Shown one piece after another: positions 33,612-42,234 of a stretch of 64,000 bases of DNA. The stretch spans positions 4,938,001-5,002,000 of the forward strand of contig NZ_CP127385.1 in the NCBI RefSeq assembly GCF_030378205.1. The letters are read 5' to 3'. Every line of letters begins with the position of its first letter. Position 1 is the first letter of the stretch. The stretch is from Bradyrhizobium sp. NP1 (GTDB lineage: Bacteria; Pseudomonadota; Alphaproteobacteria; Rhizobiales; Xanthobacteraceae). Below the pieces are notes generated by a model. The model was not told where the DNA came from. It worked only from the letters and a program-made list of their open reading frames with translations, and ran no database searches. Made by a program: the position numbers and the translations under genes.

Positions 33612-35692
33612 GCGATCTGAATGACGATGTTGCCGTAGGCTTCCATCTCGGCAGATTGGTTGGGGCCAGTCACGATCGTCGTATCCGGCCGCTCGATGAT
33701 GCATGGGCCTTGCAGCTTCACGCCTGGTCCCACGTCTTCGATTCGGTAGATGTCGGTTGTTACGAAGCCGTGTCCGTAGAAAAAGACCTCGCGGCGATCG
33801 ATCGGTCGGTTCGAACGATCTTTGGTGCCCATCTTGCGCGGCTCTGGTCGCGTTACGGGCGACGTCGCCTCCACACGAAGAACATTGAATTCAACGCCGG
33901 AGATTCGCAGCGCGGTATTTTCGCCGTATATCTTTTCGTACTGGGCTTCGAACTGATCGACGAGCTTGTCGATCTGCGCCAAAGTTACGGCGCCCGCTGC
34001 CAACTCGACGGCGATCTCGTGGACCTGTTGCCGGAACCTCATTCCGATAAAACGACGGATATGAGCACTGCTGCCGAGAGCCAATCGAGCGCGATCTTCG
34101 AGAGACTGCAAACCTGAATTCAGTGCGCTCAGGTCGATATGTTCAGACGCCTTCTTGAAGCGCGCCGGAGCGTGCTGACCAAATGCAAGGGAGAACGACC
34201 TGTGCCGGTCACCGGTTACGGTACCGTAGGCCGAGTGAGCCGGACCAGTCACCGGCACGACCACACGACTGATCCCTGCAACCTCGGCATACTGGTGGGC
34301 ATGCGTTGCGCCCGCCCCACCATAGGCCATCAGAACGAAGTCGCGCGGGTCGTAGCCCGCTCGTAGCGTCACACGGCGAAGAAGGTCCGCCATCTGGTTG
34401 TTGGCTACTTCTCGAATTCCGGCTGCCGCCTGGGCAACATCGACGCCTAGCGGTTCGGCGACGTATTTTTTCACTGCATTCTTCGCCGCCTCGACATCCA
34501 GTGCCATGGCACCGCCGAGGAAGTATTTTGGGTCGATGATGCCGAGAACCACATCCGCGTCGGTAATAGTAGGCTCTTTACCTCCTCGGCCGTAGCAAGC
34601 GGGCCCCGGCGTCGATCCTGCGCTCTCCGGTCCGACCGTCAGATGCCCGTCCTGCACGCGCGCGATCGAACCACCACCCGCACCGATTGCGGTCACCTTG
34701 ATCGATGGCAACGCGACATGGAAGCGCCCCTCCTCTCTTACGGTTTCGAGGAGCGGCTGACCGTTTACGATGAGGCCGACGTCGAAACTCGTGCCCCCCA
34801 TGTCTGCGGTCAGAATATTTTGGTAGCCGAGGAGCTCGCCGAGCTTTTGCGAGGCGAGGACACCACCGGCCGGCCCAGAAGTGAGCAAATTGGCAGCCTG
34901 GAATGCGGCTTCAGATGCTGGAAGAACCCCGCCGCCAGATTCCATGATCGAGATTGGGCCTTCGAAACCGAGGCCTCGGATAGCGTTTTCGAGCCCGTTT
35001 ACATATCTGTGAATCACGGGGCCCAGGTAGGCGTTGATCGCGGTCGTCGACGTTCTCTCGTACTCGCCGATGATTGGCACGAGTAGCGATGACGCCGTCA
35101 CAAACAGTCCAGGCGCTTCCTCCTTGATAAGCTCGATCAGCCTTTGTTCGTGAGCCGGATTGCGGAACGACCAGAGTAGGCTGATCGCGATCGCCTCCAC
35201 TCCTTCTTTCAAGAGCGCGCGAATCGCGGCGCGGGCATCCTCCTCGTCAAGGCGGACGATAACCTTCCCCTTGTAGTCGACGCGCTCGATGACACCCCTG
35301 ATCAGCTCCGGAGGAACGATTTGGGTCGGGACGCGTCGCTTGGAGAAATGAGAGATTTCGTGGATAGGCAGCCCGATCCACCCCGCCATCGCGCGCTGGA
35401 TGCGCAATGTGTCCTCGAAGCCGCGCGTCGTCAGCAATCCAGTTCGAGCGCCTTTGCGCTCGATGAAGGCGTTGGTGGCCGCCGTGGTGCCATGAGAGAA
35501 GTAACGCAGCTGTTCGATCAATGCCTGAGACGAAATCCCTTTGGCTTTGGCTGCCAGCTCAAGAGCATCGATCACACCGCGCGTACGATCGTCGGGCGTC
35601 GTGAGTGCTTTGAAGATTTCGGCCTGACCATCGTCTGAGAGCAGGACGAGGTCAGTAAATGTACCTCCGATATCTGTTCCGATATATGCCAC
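33608..35692 (-). CDS. HyuA / acetone- or acetophenone-carboxylase beta-type ATPase subunit
   Basis: A 694-residue ASKHA-type subunit. The phosphate-binding loop is YIGTDIGGTFTDLVLL, followed by FSHGTTAATNAFIERKGART, a second motif TADMGGTSFDVGLI, and IGAGGGSIARVQDG. The late segment YGGAGATHAHQYAEVAGI is also a family mark. It uses ATP to activate a carbonyl or amide oxygen (N-methylhydantoinase, 5-oxoprolinase) or to phosphorylate an enolised ketone (carboxylases). It is the first gene of a long leftward operon and overlaps the partner subunit by four bases. Confidence 0.9.
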   Translation of the reverse strand: MAYIGTDIGGTFTDLVLLSDDGQAEIFKALTTPDDRTRGVIDALELAAKAKGISSQALIEQLRYFSHGTTAATNAFIERKGARTGLLTTRGFEDTLRIQRAMAGWIGLPIHEISHFSKRRVPTQIVPPELIRGVIERVDYKGKVIVRLDEEDARAAIRALLKEGVEAIAISLLWSFRNPAHEQRLIELIKEEAPGLFVTASSLLVPIIGEYERTSTTAINAYLGPVIHRYVNGLENAIRGLGFEGPISIMESGGGVLPASEAAFQAANLLTSGPAGGVLASQKLGELLGYQNILTADMGGTSFDVGLIVNGQPLLETVREEGRFHVALPSIKVTAIGAGGGSIARVQDGHLTVGPESAGSTPGPACYGRGGKEPTITDADVVLGIIDPKYFLGGAMALDVEAAKNAVKKYVAEPLGVDVAQAAAGIREVANNQMADLLRRVTLRAGYDPRDFVLMAYGGAGATHAHQYAEVAGISRVVVPVTGPAHSAYGTVTGDRHRSFSLAFGQHAPARFKKASEHIDLSALNSGLQSLEDRARLALGSSAHIRRFIGMRFRQQVHEIAVELAAGAVTLAQIDKLVDQFEAQYEKIYGENTALRISGVEFNVLRVEATSPVTRPEPRKMGTKDRSNRPIDRREVFFYGHGFVTTDIYRIEDVGPGVKLQGPCIIERPDTTIVTGPNQSAEMEAYGNIVIQIA

Positions 35693-35869
35693 TCGACTCG
35701 TCTCCGCGCTTGCGTTCGATCAAGCCTGCGGACGAACAACATCGGGCAATACCAAACGGCGCGCCGGTCACGTGACCGTCGACATCCATCCCTGGTGTTT
35801 CCCTGTCCCCCGCCAGCACGGCGTGATCCGGCCCTATCCGAGCCGCACGCGATCCCTATATGGCAAAAT

Positions 35870-35889
35870 CGGTCCTATGTATAGGACCG
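35870..35889. promoter_or_regulatory. 20-bp perfect-arm palindrome between hyuA-like gene and GntR gene
   Basis: CGGTCCTAT and ATAGGACCG flank a two-base centre. It lies 15 bp past the GntR stop and about 178 bp upstream of the HyuA-like start, both on the minus strand. Read on that strand it is followed by ATTTTGCC, so it could be the GntR gene's terminator. Its length and short centre also suit an operator for the downstream operon. The inner TAT/ATA halves recall the 14-bp box but point the opposite way. Confidence 0.5.
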
Positions 35890-35903
35890 TTTTGGCGGAG
35901 TGG

Positions 35904-36734
35904 TCACTTTTTTTCGGACCGCCGATTCTTGGTGGGTGTGGGACACTTCTCATCCGGATTGAACTCGGTGTGGATTTCCACAAAGTCGCCGCGGAATGTC
36001 CCCATCGACTCGTAGAGGAGGACACCAGACTTCGAAAGAATCGAACGCGTGACGATCATCACTGGAGCATGGGACGACAGCCCGAGCAGAGATGCGACTT
36101 CTGCCTCGGCGATTCCCGCGCGCACCGTTTGTTCGGTGTCGCCTATCTCGCCCTTTAAATGAGTGTCGATCAACCTGAGCGGAACAGGCAAGTTGAACGC
36201 ATCGCGTCCAATTTTTTGAAAGAGGTTTTCTTCGACGTAGGTAGCGCCGATTCCGTAGGGAATATGGTGTCTCAGCAGTAGCCGACGCATGAAGTGGTAA
36301 TCTTGAGCAACTTTGCCTTTCCCATGGAATGGCGACGGGGGATGTTCGGCGCGACGATCGATCAGCGAGACAATTTCAATGTCAGGCGTTGTTCCGACCA
36401 GCTTTTCCCACGTGAGCGGTATCCGATACCAAATCGGAGAGTCCGGGCGCTTTAGGACGTAGGTTCCGCTGCCTGGATAGGAGCCTATGAGCCCCTCCTC
36501 TTGCAGAAGGCCAATCGCATGGCGGACCGTAACTCGGGCGACGTCCAACTCGTCGACCAACTGACGCAACGTCGGAATGCGCTTCCCGACTGCCCACTCA
36601 CCATTCTCAATCCGCCGGCGAAACACAGTTAGGAGCTGCGCGTAGAGCGGCAAACCCCCGTGAGTACGCAGCAATGTGGTTGACCAATCGAAAGTTTTTT
36701 CGTTCCGTCCGGACGCAGCCTTCCGCTTCGGCAT
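35904..36734 (-). CDS. GntR family regulator, HutC subfamily (second paralogue)
   Basis: A 276-residue regulator closely similar in layout to the one at 23720. The winged helix spans GLPLYAQLLTVFRRRIENGE, LDVARVTVRHAIGLLQEEGL and GSYPGSGTYVLKRP. The UTRA domain has PYGIGATYVEENLFQKIG and VMIVTRSILSKSGVLLYE. It lies between the dioxygenase subunit gene and the HyuA-type operon on the same strand. ATG 36734 matches the paralogue's start; an in-frame ATG at 36791 is possible. The two regulators may sense different intermediates of one pathway. Confidence 0.9.
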   Translation of the reverse strand: MPKRKAASGRNEKTFDWSTTLLRTHGGLPLYAQLLTVFRRRIENGEWAVGKRIPTLRQLVDELDVARVTVRHAIGLLQEEGLIGSYPGSGTYVLKRPDSPIWYRIPLTWEKLVGTTPDIEIVSLIDRRAEHPPSPFHGKGKVAQDYHFMRRLLLRHHIPYGIGATYVEENLFQKIGRDAFNLPVPLRLIDTHLKGEIGDTEQTVRAGIAEAEVASLLGLSSHAPVMIVTRSILSKSGVLLYESMGTFRGDFVEIHTEFNPDEKCPTPTKNRRSEKK

Positions 36735-36974
36735 TTCGACCAATTCTTTTACTTGAGCAATTTCGGGCAAATTCCCTGAAACAAAATGCACTTTCAGATG
36801 AAAAGCGCAACTCCGCGCTCGGCGGATGCTGCTCCACCGGTCGAAGTCGAACGGGAATTACTGACGCCGGTTTCGACGCAATTTTGGGAGCAGATTGATG
36901 CAATGCCGAAGAATAATTCAGCGGTCGGTTGACCGGAGCTGCGACCACCTTGGAAGCCGCGAATTCAGGCGACG

Positions 36975-37232
36975 CTAATCGGCAATTCCGGCTTCCCTGA
37001 ATAAGGAGACGTAATCAATCTTCAGGAAGCCCGCGAAATTGCGAACCAGCAGGGCGTGAAGACCCCACATGTGAAGCTGAACGACATCGCGCCGCTCCAG
37101 TGCGTCGCGCTCTTCATCTGATAATCCGAAATCCACCTGCACAGCGCGCGGATCGGCGGCAAACTTCTGTCTGAGATCCGCGTCCTTGTCGTAGTGATAG
37201 AGAAACTTTTCGACCCCACGACGCCGACTCAT
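36975..37232 (-). CDS. Extradiol dioxygenase small subunit, LigA-like
   Basis: An 85-residue all-helical protein matching the aromatic-ring-opening dioxygenase LigA domain. It has RGVEKFLYHYDKDADLRQKF, then the segment DFGLSDEERDALERRDVVQL and MWGLHALLVRNFAGFLKID. Protocatechuate 4,5-dioxygenase LigA is longer, so this is a compact form. Its ATG overlaps the stop of the LigB-type gene as ATGA, so order is large subunit then small subunit, the reverse of the classic ligAB order. It should cap the active site of the partner. Confidence 0.85.
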   Translation of the reverse strand: MSRRRGVEKFLYHYDKDADLRQKFAADPRAVQVDFGLSDEERDALERRDVVQLHMWGLHALLVRNFAGFLKIDYVSLFREAGIAD

Positions 37233-38038
37233 TGCCCCAACTCCACCAGCCCGATGCCCGTCTTCCAGGCCGCCACAGGCTCGTAAGCAATTCGTCTCGC
37301 CATACGGTTGCCGGCCGCCGCAGATGCGGCCAACCAATTCCGAATCTCAGCTGCGCCGTTGCCGGCGTCGGAAATCACACGGTCCGATTCCATGCTCGCA
37401 ATGGCTTCGAGATTGCCAGCCTCGAAGAGCTCAAGGAATGACCTATCGAAGTCCTCATTGATCAATCCGGACTTTGGCAGCCCTATCCAATGGCTCAGAC
37501 CACCCGTTCCAACCAAGGCGACTCTTTGCGCGCTTTCTTGATCCCGCAGGACCTTACCGAGCTGCACGCCGAACGAGTGGCATCTCGCGTGTGTCGGGAG
37601 GGGCGGGACTGTACAGTTAATGTAGATCGGCAGAATTGGAATTTCCGTGTCATCCATAAGAAAGCTCAGCGGACACGCGAAAGCATGGTCTATCCGCATT
37701 TCGGCCATGAGACATACGTCGAAACCGCCTTCTATCATTCCTTCTCCGACGCGGTCGCCGAATTCGCCGATCCCTTTATAGGTTGTTTTCCTCGAGCCTG
37801 CCTCACCCCACGTCGGAAATGCCTCGCCGGTCCCTAGCGCGAACGTTGGAACGCCTTCATATGAGAAGGTCATCATGTGATCGGTGCCGATGATCACGAG
37901 AATATCCGGCTTCGCTTGTTTAAGAGTGGCCTTCAGGTAATCGAAGCCTGCAAAAATGCGCTTCGCTTGTTCACCCTCAGGGTCTCTGAGCATTGCAGCG
38001 GTGTGCGCGGTGCAGGCGCTCCATACGAGCTTTCCCAT
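37229..38038 (-). CDS. Extradiol ring-cleavage dioxygenase class III catalytic subunit (LigB-like)
   Basis: A 269-residue iron(II) dioxygenase. The first metal His is at residue 12 (SACTAHTAAML), the second in the segment IIGTDHMMTFSYEG, and the catalytic-base His is in VALVGTGGLSHWIG. A late glutamate completing the iron site is expected near the C-terminus. LigB enzymes open carboxylated catechols next to the hydroxyls. It is preceded by GAGGGAG and by a promoter carrying the 14-bp box. It supplies the ring-fission step for the hydrolase-hydratase-aldolase set downstream. Confidence 0.9.
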   Translation of the reverse strand: MGKLVWSACTAHTAAMLRDPEGEQAKRIFAGFDYLKATLKQAKPDILVIIGTDHMMTFSYEGVPTFALGTGEAFPTWGEAGSRKTTYKGIGEFGDRVGEGMIEGGFDVCLMAEMRIDHAFACPLSFLMDDTEIPILPIYINCTVPPLPTHARCHSFGVQLGKVLRDQESAQRVALVGTGGLSHWIGLPKSGLINEDFDRSFLELFEAGNLEAIASMESDRVISDAGNGAAEIRNWLAASAAAGNRMARRIAYEPVAAWKTGIGLVELGQ

Positions 38039-38130
38039 TGTTGCGTTTCTCCCTCGTCAACCATTGCCCTAGCCGCCCCCGTCGGCCGCCCTTCGGGGTA
38101 TCTACCAAACGAAAACTCGAGGGTAAAGTA

Positions 38131-38158
38131 AAGATATAGAAGTCTATCCTTTTGTCAC
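38131..38158 (-). promoter_or_regulatory. Promoter with GntR-type box, copy 2, for the dioxygenase genes
   Basis: On the minus strand GTGACA (38158-38153) and TATCTT (38136-38131) form a -35/-10 pair with a 16-bp spacer. The box ATAGAAGTCTATCC (38136-38149) fills the spacer, a position where a bound repressor would block polymerase. The 14 bases are identical to copy 1 at 23421, and both lie about 100 bp from the gene start. Confidence 0.6.
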
Positions 38159-38259
38159 TTATCATGGACCATCGTGGAAATTGGTGGGACCGACAACCGG
38201 AACGGTGCCTGCGGAGATAGTGGAATTCCACCGCACTACGAGCGCTCCAGCTCAACTCC

Positions 38260-38737
38260 ATGCGCATTATTGATGCATCTGATATTCCAGCGATTAACGA
38301 TATTCTTTCGAGCGCCGAAACGGAGTCAGCTGTCTCCGAGGCGACAGACGTCACATCCTCGGCTTTAGACCTTTCCTGCTTTGCGTATCTGTCGCTTCCG
38401 CACAAGCCGAACGGCAAACCACATCTGATCTCAACATACCCAGTGAGGTGGACCACGCACTACATGCAAAATCACTATCATCGAATCAATCCGGTTGACC
38501 GTTGGGAAACAGGGAAAATGGGATCGCGTGGTCCTCGCGGCGCAGCGCGCCATTGCCGCTCGCGGTCCTTCCGTGCTCGGTCCCAGTTCGTACAGACGCC
38601 CCCCAACACTCTGTCCTGAGCAGCAGAAAGCGGGCAGTGAGATTCCCCGCCGACAGCTGGGCTGCTCTCGTAGGCTGTCGAATGGATCGGCGAAAAGACC
38701 GAAGAACGATAATATGATAGATGCCTTAGACGAGAGC
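38260..38737 (+). pseudogene. LuxR-type regulator remnant (autoinducer-binding domain, frameshifted)
   Basis: The first frame (38260-38510) reads like the N-terminal autoinducer-binding domain of a LuxR protein: the segment CFAYLSLPHKPNGKPHLIST, then YPVRWTTHYMQNHYHRINPV. Similarity then jumps to another frame (DRVVLAAQRAIAARGPS, then PTLCPEQQKAG), implying at least one frameshift. No DNA-binding domain follows before the TPR gene end at 38738. I read it as a decayed LuxR solo. The family call rests on pattern recall only. Confidence 0.5.
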
Positions 38738-40150
38738 TCACGCAAGCTTTGCGAGTGTCATCAGTTCGGCGGAAGCGGAGTCGAAGACGTAGTCCCAGTC
38801 CCCTGCGGCTCGGGGTCGGAAAAGGCGAAGCGATGGATACCAAGGGCTTTCGACGCGATCGAGCAACCACAGCCAGTGGGCTACGTGTCCGAGTAGGACC
38901 CAGACTCGTTTACCCATTGCACCGGCGAGATGTGCCACAGCACTATCGGTCATGATGACCAGGTCGAGCGCAGCGATGGCTGCAGCGGTGTCGGCGAAAT
39001 CATCGATGTGGGGTGCGAGATCAATGATTGGGCCACCGTGCGGAAGGGCACGAAGCTCTTGCTCGGGCGGCCCCTTCTGCAAACTGTAGAGCTGGATTCC
39101 TGGTAGCGCGAACGCCTGTAGGAAACGCCGTAGTGGTTGAGCGCGCTCTGAGTTACGCTGGAACGTAACGCTCCCTGACCATACGATTCCGACCTTGACC
39201 TTCCCAACTGTCGGCTGAAAGATTGTTTCGAATTTCGCTCTCCGATCACTAGGCGCCTGGAAATAGGGAGTGGCAGGTATCGAGGCGAATTCATGCGTGA
39301 ACAGCCCCGGCAGACTGCAAAGATAACAATAAAAATCTGCCTCCGGGAGCGGATGATCGCGCGGGATCAGCCGATCCACCGCTCCTAGGCCCTCGATTAG
39401 CGGAATGAGTTCGCTTTGGCATTCCATCACGAGCTCTCCGCCCAGCGCCTTGACTTTGGGCAGATAGCGAGCCGCCCAAATAGCATCGCCGAAGCCCTGC
39501 TTGACCACCAGGACGAGCCGTTTTCCTGCATAGGGCTCGCCGGCCCAAGGCTTCCCCGGCAGCTTCTTTGCTGGCAGTTGTCCAGTGAAACGGCGCATCT
39601 CATAATCTGGCCAAGCCTGCCGGTAATTGCCGAGATGGAGATAGCTGCAGCCGCGATCCCACTTTGCCGTCGATCGGTCAGGATCAAGCTGGATTGCCCT
39701 AGTGAAGGCTCCGATGGCCTCACCATGCTGGCCAGCTTCCGCTAGCGAAGCACCGAGATTATGCCAGAGCAGCGGATCATCCGTCTTCGCGAGCGCGATG
39801 GCGCGCCGATGAGCCATGATAGCACTCTTGAGGTGCCTTAAACGAGTGAGGCTATTGCCTAGGTTAGTCCAAATGCCAGCAGAAGTCGGGTCACACGCAA
39901 TTGCATCACGATAGCAGCACACCGCATCGAACTGCCGATTCATCGCGGCGTACATCACGCCCCGTGCATTACGCAGTTCGGGATTCGTAGGATCGCGCGC
40001 AATCGCAGTACGCAATACGGATTCGGCCTCGTCGAACCTACCGGCATCATGCAGCGCGCTCGCCTGACGAAACGCTTCTGGCGTACTCGGAACAGCTTTC
40101 GTTGCAGCGCCGGTCAGCACGTCGGCGAGGCTAAAATCCTCAACCAGCAC
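38738..40150 (-). CDS. TPR-repeat protein with C-terminal glycosyltransferase-like domain
   Basis: A 470-residue protein. The N-terminal half (roughly residues 25-190) holds four to five TPR units such as RFDEAESVLRTAIARDPTNP and ATKAVPSTPEAFRQASALH. The C-terminal half resembles GT9/heptosyltransferase-like domains, with VGIVWSGSVTFQRN and ALDLVIMTDSAVAHLAGAMG. Such proteins are common in bradyrhizobia, and their acceptor is generally unknown. The start is a GTG with a weak site, so the N-terminus is uncertain. The 40151-40291 spacer upstream shows no gene. Confidence 0.75.
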   Translation of the reverse strand: MLVEDFSLADVLTGAATKAVPSTPEAFRQASALHDAGRFDEAESVLRTAIARDPTNPELRNARGVMYAAMNRQFDAVCCYRDAIACDPTSAGIWTNLGNSLTRLRHLKSAIMAHRRAIALAKTDDPLLWHNLGASLAEAGQHGEAIGAFTRAIQLDPDRSTAKWDRGCSYLHLGNYRQAWPDYEMRRFTGQLPAKKLPGKPWAGEPYAGKRLVLVVKQGFGDAIWAARYLPKVKALGGELVMECQSELIPLIEGLGAVDRLIPRDHPLPEADFYCYLCSLPGLFTHEFASIPATPYFQAPSDRRAKFETIFQPTVGKVKVGIVWSGSVTFQRNSERAQPLRRFLQAFALPGIQLYSLQKGPPEQELRALPHGGPIIDLAPHIDDFADTAAAIAALDLVIMTDSAVAHLAGAMGKRVWVLLGHVAHWLWLLDRVESPWYPSLRLFRPRAAGDWDYVFDSASAELMTLAKLA

Positions 40151-40291
40151 AGATCTTCACCAAGTCGTTTCCAATTCCTGCAAAGTCATAAACATAGGCG
40201 TGTGAAAAACTTCCTCGATGAACAGTGCTTGGCATCGCTTACGTCGTCTGACGCCATTTCGTTCATTCTAGTTCCTCACTCTCCTTCACAA

Positions 40292-40735
40292 TTAGGAATG
40301 CCAAGCCGACGCAATTGCGCCTTGCAACGTCGTCTCGTTTGGCATCTGAGACGCGGCAGCCGGATCGAACCCAGGGTTGTTCGACTTGTACGTCGCCATC
40401 GCTTGTACAAGCTGAGCGACCTGAGAATCTAACTTCATGCCGCCGGCCGTGATTTCGTTCAGTTGGCTGCTCGGATTGCTGAACCAGCTACTTACGGTGA
40501 CCGAGCTGTTAGTGCCCACCAAGTCTATCTGTAGATCATTTCCTGATCTCATAAACCAAAGATCATCGTCGGTAACTCCGGAGCCGAAATCAAGCTCGCT
40601 CGAAGATCCGGAGCCTCCCGCTATCTGAATCGTCGCGTTTCCATCACCTCTTGAGTAATCAAAGTATTCGGTGCCTCCTCCTTGCGAAGCTTGATCGATC
40701 ATCACTGTGGAGCCGGTCCCTGCTACAAGGGTAAA
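40292..40735 (-). pseudogene. 3' fragment of an RTX/calcium-binding exported protein gene
   Basis: The frame encodes the end of a haemolysin-type calcium-binding protein: GGGTEYFDYSRGDGNATIQI, then VTDDDLWFMRSGNDLQIDLV, then a C-terminal helix region with NNPGFDPAAASQMP and a final AIASAWHS. These are the last 140 or so residues of much larger proteins. Upstream the frame meets a stop at about 40740, where the integrase fragment begins on the other strand. The body with glycine-rich repeats is missing. Confidence 0.72.
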
Positions 40736-41331
40736 TCAAACGAGCGCGATCGCCGTCCCACTCAGAACGAACTGAATCGGTTAATCGAATACGCAGAAAC
40801 TAATCCCCAACAATTCATCCCGCTCGAAAGAATTATTCGCTTTGCAGTAGCGACCGCAATGCGCCAGGCTGAGATCTGCCGGATAGAATGGTCTGATGTC
40901 GATATGTCGAAGCGAACGGTCACTATCCGCGATCGCAAGGACCCGCGACGAAAAGAAGGAAACCATCAGATAGTCCCCTCCTCAATTCCACGGGCTACGA
41001 CGCATGGCAGATCCTTCTCGAGCAACGTATTGTTACGCGCGGCATCGGGCGCGTGTTCCCTTACCACTCGAAATCCGTTGGAGCTGCTTTCCGTCGATCG
41101 CGCAATGCTATTGATCTCGACGATTTGTGTTTTCACGATTTGCGCCATGAAGGCACAAGTCGCCTCTTTGAAGCGGGTTTCTCGATACAGCAGGTTGCCA
41201 TGGTGACGGGCCACAAGGATTGGCGGATGTTACGGTGCTATACGAACCTAAAGCCCGAAGATCTGCACAAAATGCAGACCACTGCACAGCCTTCGCTGGA
41301 GCAATTCCTCGCAACACTGGTTGCGAACTAG
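40736..41331 (+). pseudogene. Tyrosine recombinase (phage-type integrase), 5'-truncated and frameshifted
   Basis: The first segment (to about 40975) reads RPTQNELNRLIEYAETNPQ and ATAMRQAEICRIEWSDVD with the first catalytic Arg. After the segment KEGNHQIVP the frame shifts by one base. The other frame continues LLNSTGYDAWQILLEQ to the box II HDLRHEGTSRLFE, VTGHKDWRM and the nucleophile in RCYTNL. All catalytic residues survive, but the N-terminal core-binding domain is gone and a one-base loss in a C-run near 40978 splits the gene. It is not expected to be functional. Confidence 0.75.
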
Positions 41332-41421
41332 AACAACAGGGAAACGATCTTCGGGAGCGGGGAACCCAATCAAGAAGAACAGGGAATATATTTCGAGCAG
41401 CGTCATGGGTTCGAGGCGAGA

Positions 41422-42201
41422 TCACAATCCGAGTTCGGCCACGATTTCCGCCGCAGACTTTTTCAGGAGCGGCACGTAGCTCAAGGCTGTCTCAACGGAC
41501 ATGCGGAAGCTCGGTGCATGAATGGAAAGGGTGGCGATGACGCTGTTATCCGCGCGACGTACGGGAACAGCAACGCCAATCAATCCACGATGATATTCCT
41601 CCTTGTTGATCGAGAGGTCATTCTCGCGAATGATGCGGCACTCCTCCTCCATCTGATCAAGATCGACGATCGTATTGTCGGTGAATTTTTCCCGACGCAC
41701 ACTCCTTAAAAGCGCCTTCCTGTTCTTTTCGGACATCTGCGCAATAAGGAGCTTGCCGGATGCCGTGGCATGGATCGGAACGCGAGAGCCGGCGTGCAGC
41801 TGCACGCGTAACGGCCAGTCGCATTCGACACGCTCCAGATAGAGCACTTCCTGGTTTTGAAGGACGGCGAGATTGCAGGATTCCCTCACTGTATCCACGA
41901 GTCTCTGCATGATTCCGTGCACGATCGGCTGTCTTGCCCGCACGGCCAATGCATCGACCGACAGGCGCAACCAGGTAGCGCCGACGGTATAAGCCCGTCC
42001 GCTCAAATCGCGCTGGACAAATCCGACCTCCTCCAGCTGCAGCAGAAGCCGGTGAACGGTCGGCTTGGGCAGGGCAACCTGCTCGGACAGGTCGGCCAGC
42101 GCCGGCGGCTGGTCCGCCGAAACAATCGCCTGCAAAAGACGGACCGCCTTTTGAATGGCGGTTATCTTGGTGTCCTGGTCGTCATCCGGCTTGGTCAGCA
42201 T
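41422..42201 (-). CDS. IclR family transcriptional regulator
   Basis: A 259-residue regulator. The winged helix covers AVRLLQAIVSADQPPALADL and LPKPTVHRLLLQLEEVGFVQ. The effector domain has YLERVECDWPLRVQLHAGSR, PIHATASGKLLIAQM and the late IGVAVPVRRADNSVIATLSI. ATG 42201 is preferred over TTG 42210. It ends a two-gene leftward unit with the enolase-superfamily gene (33 bp gap), divergent from the TctCBA operon. It is the obvious regulator of the 43339-43463 promoter region. Confidence 0.9.
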   Translation of the reverse strand: MLTKPDDDQDTKITAIQKAVRLLQAIVSADQPPALADLSEQVALPKPTVHRLLLQLEEVGFVQRDLSGRAYTVGATWLRLSVDALAVRARQPIVHGIMQRLVDTVRESCNLAVLQNQEVLYLERVECDWPLRVQLHAGSRVPIHATASGKLLIAQMSEKNRKALLRSVRREKFTDNTIVDLDQMEEECRIIRENDLSINKEEYHRGLIGVAVPVRRADNSVIATLSIHAPSFRMSVETALSYVPLLKKSAAEIVAELGL

Positions 42202-42234
42202 GATCACCAAATCATTCAGCAGGCCGCCACGTGC

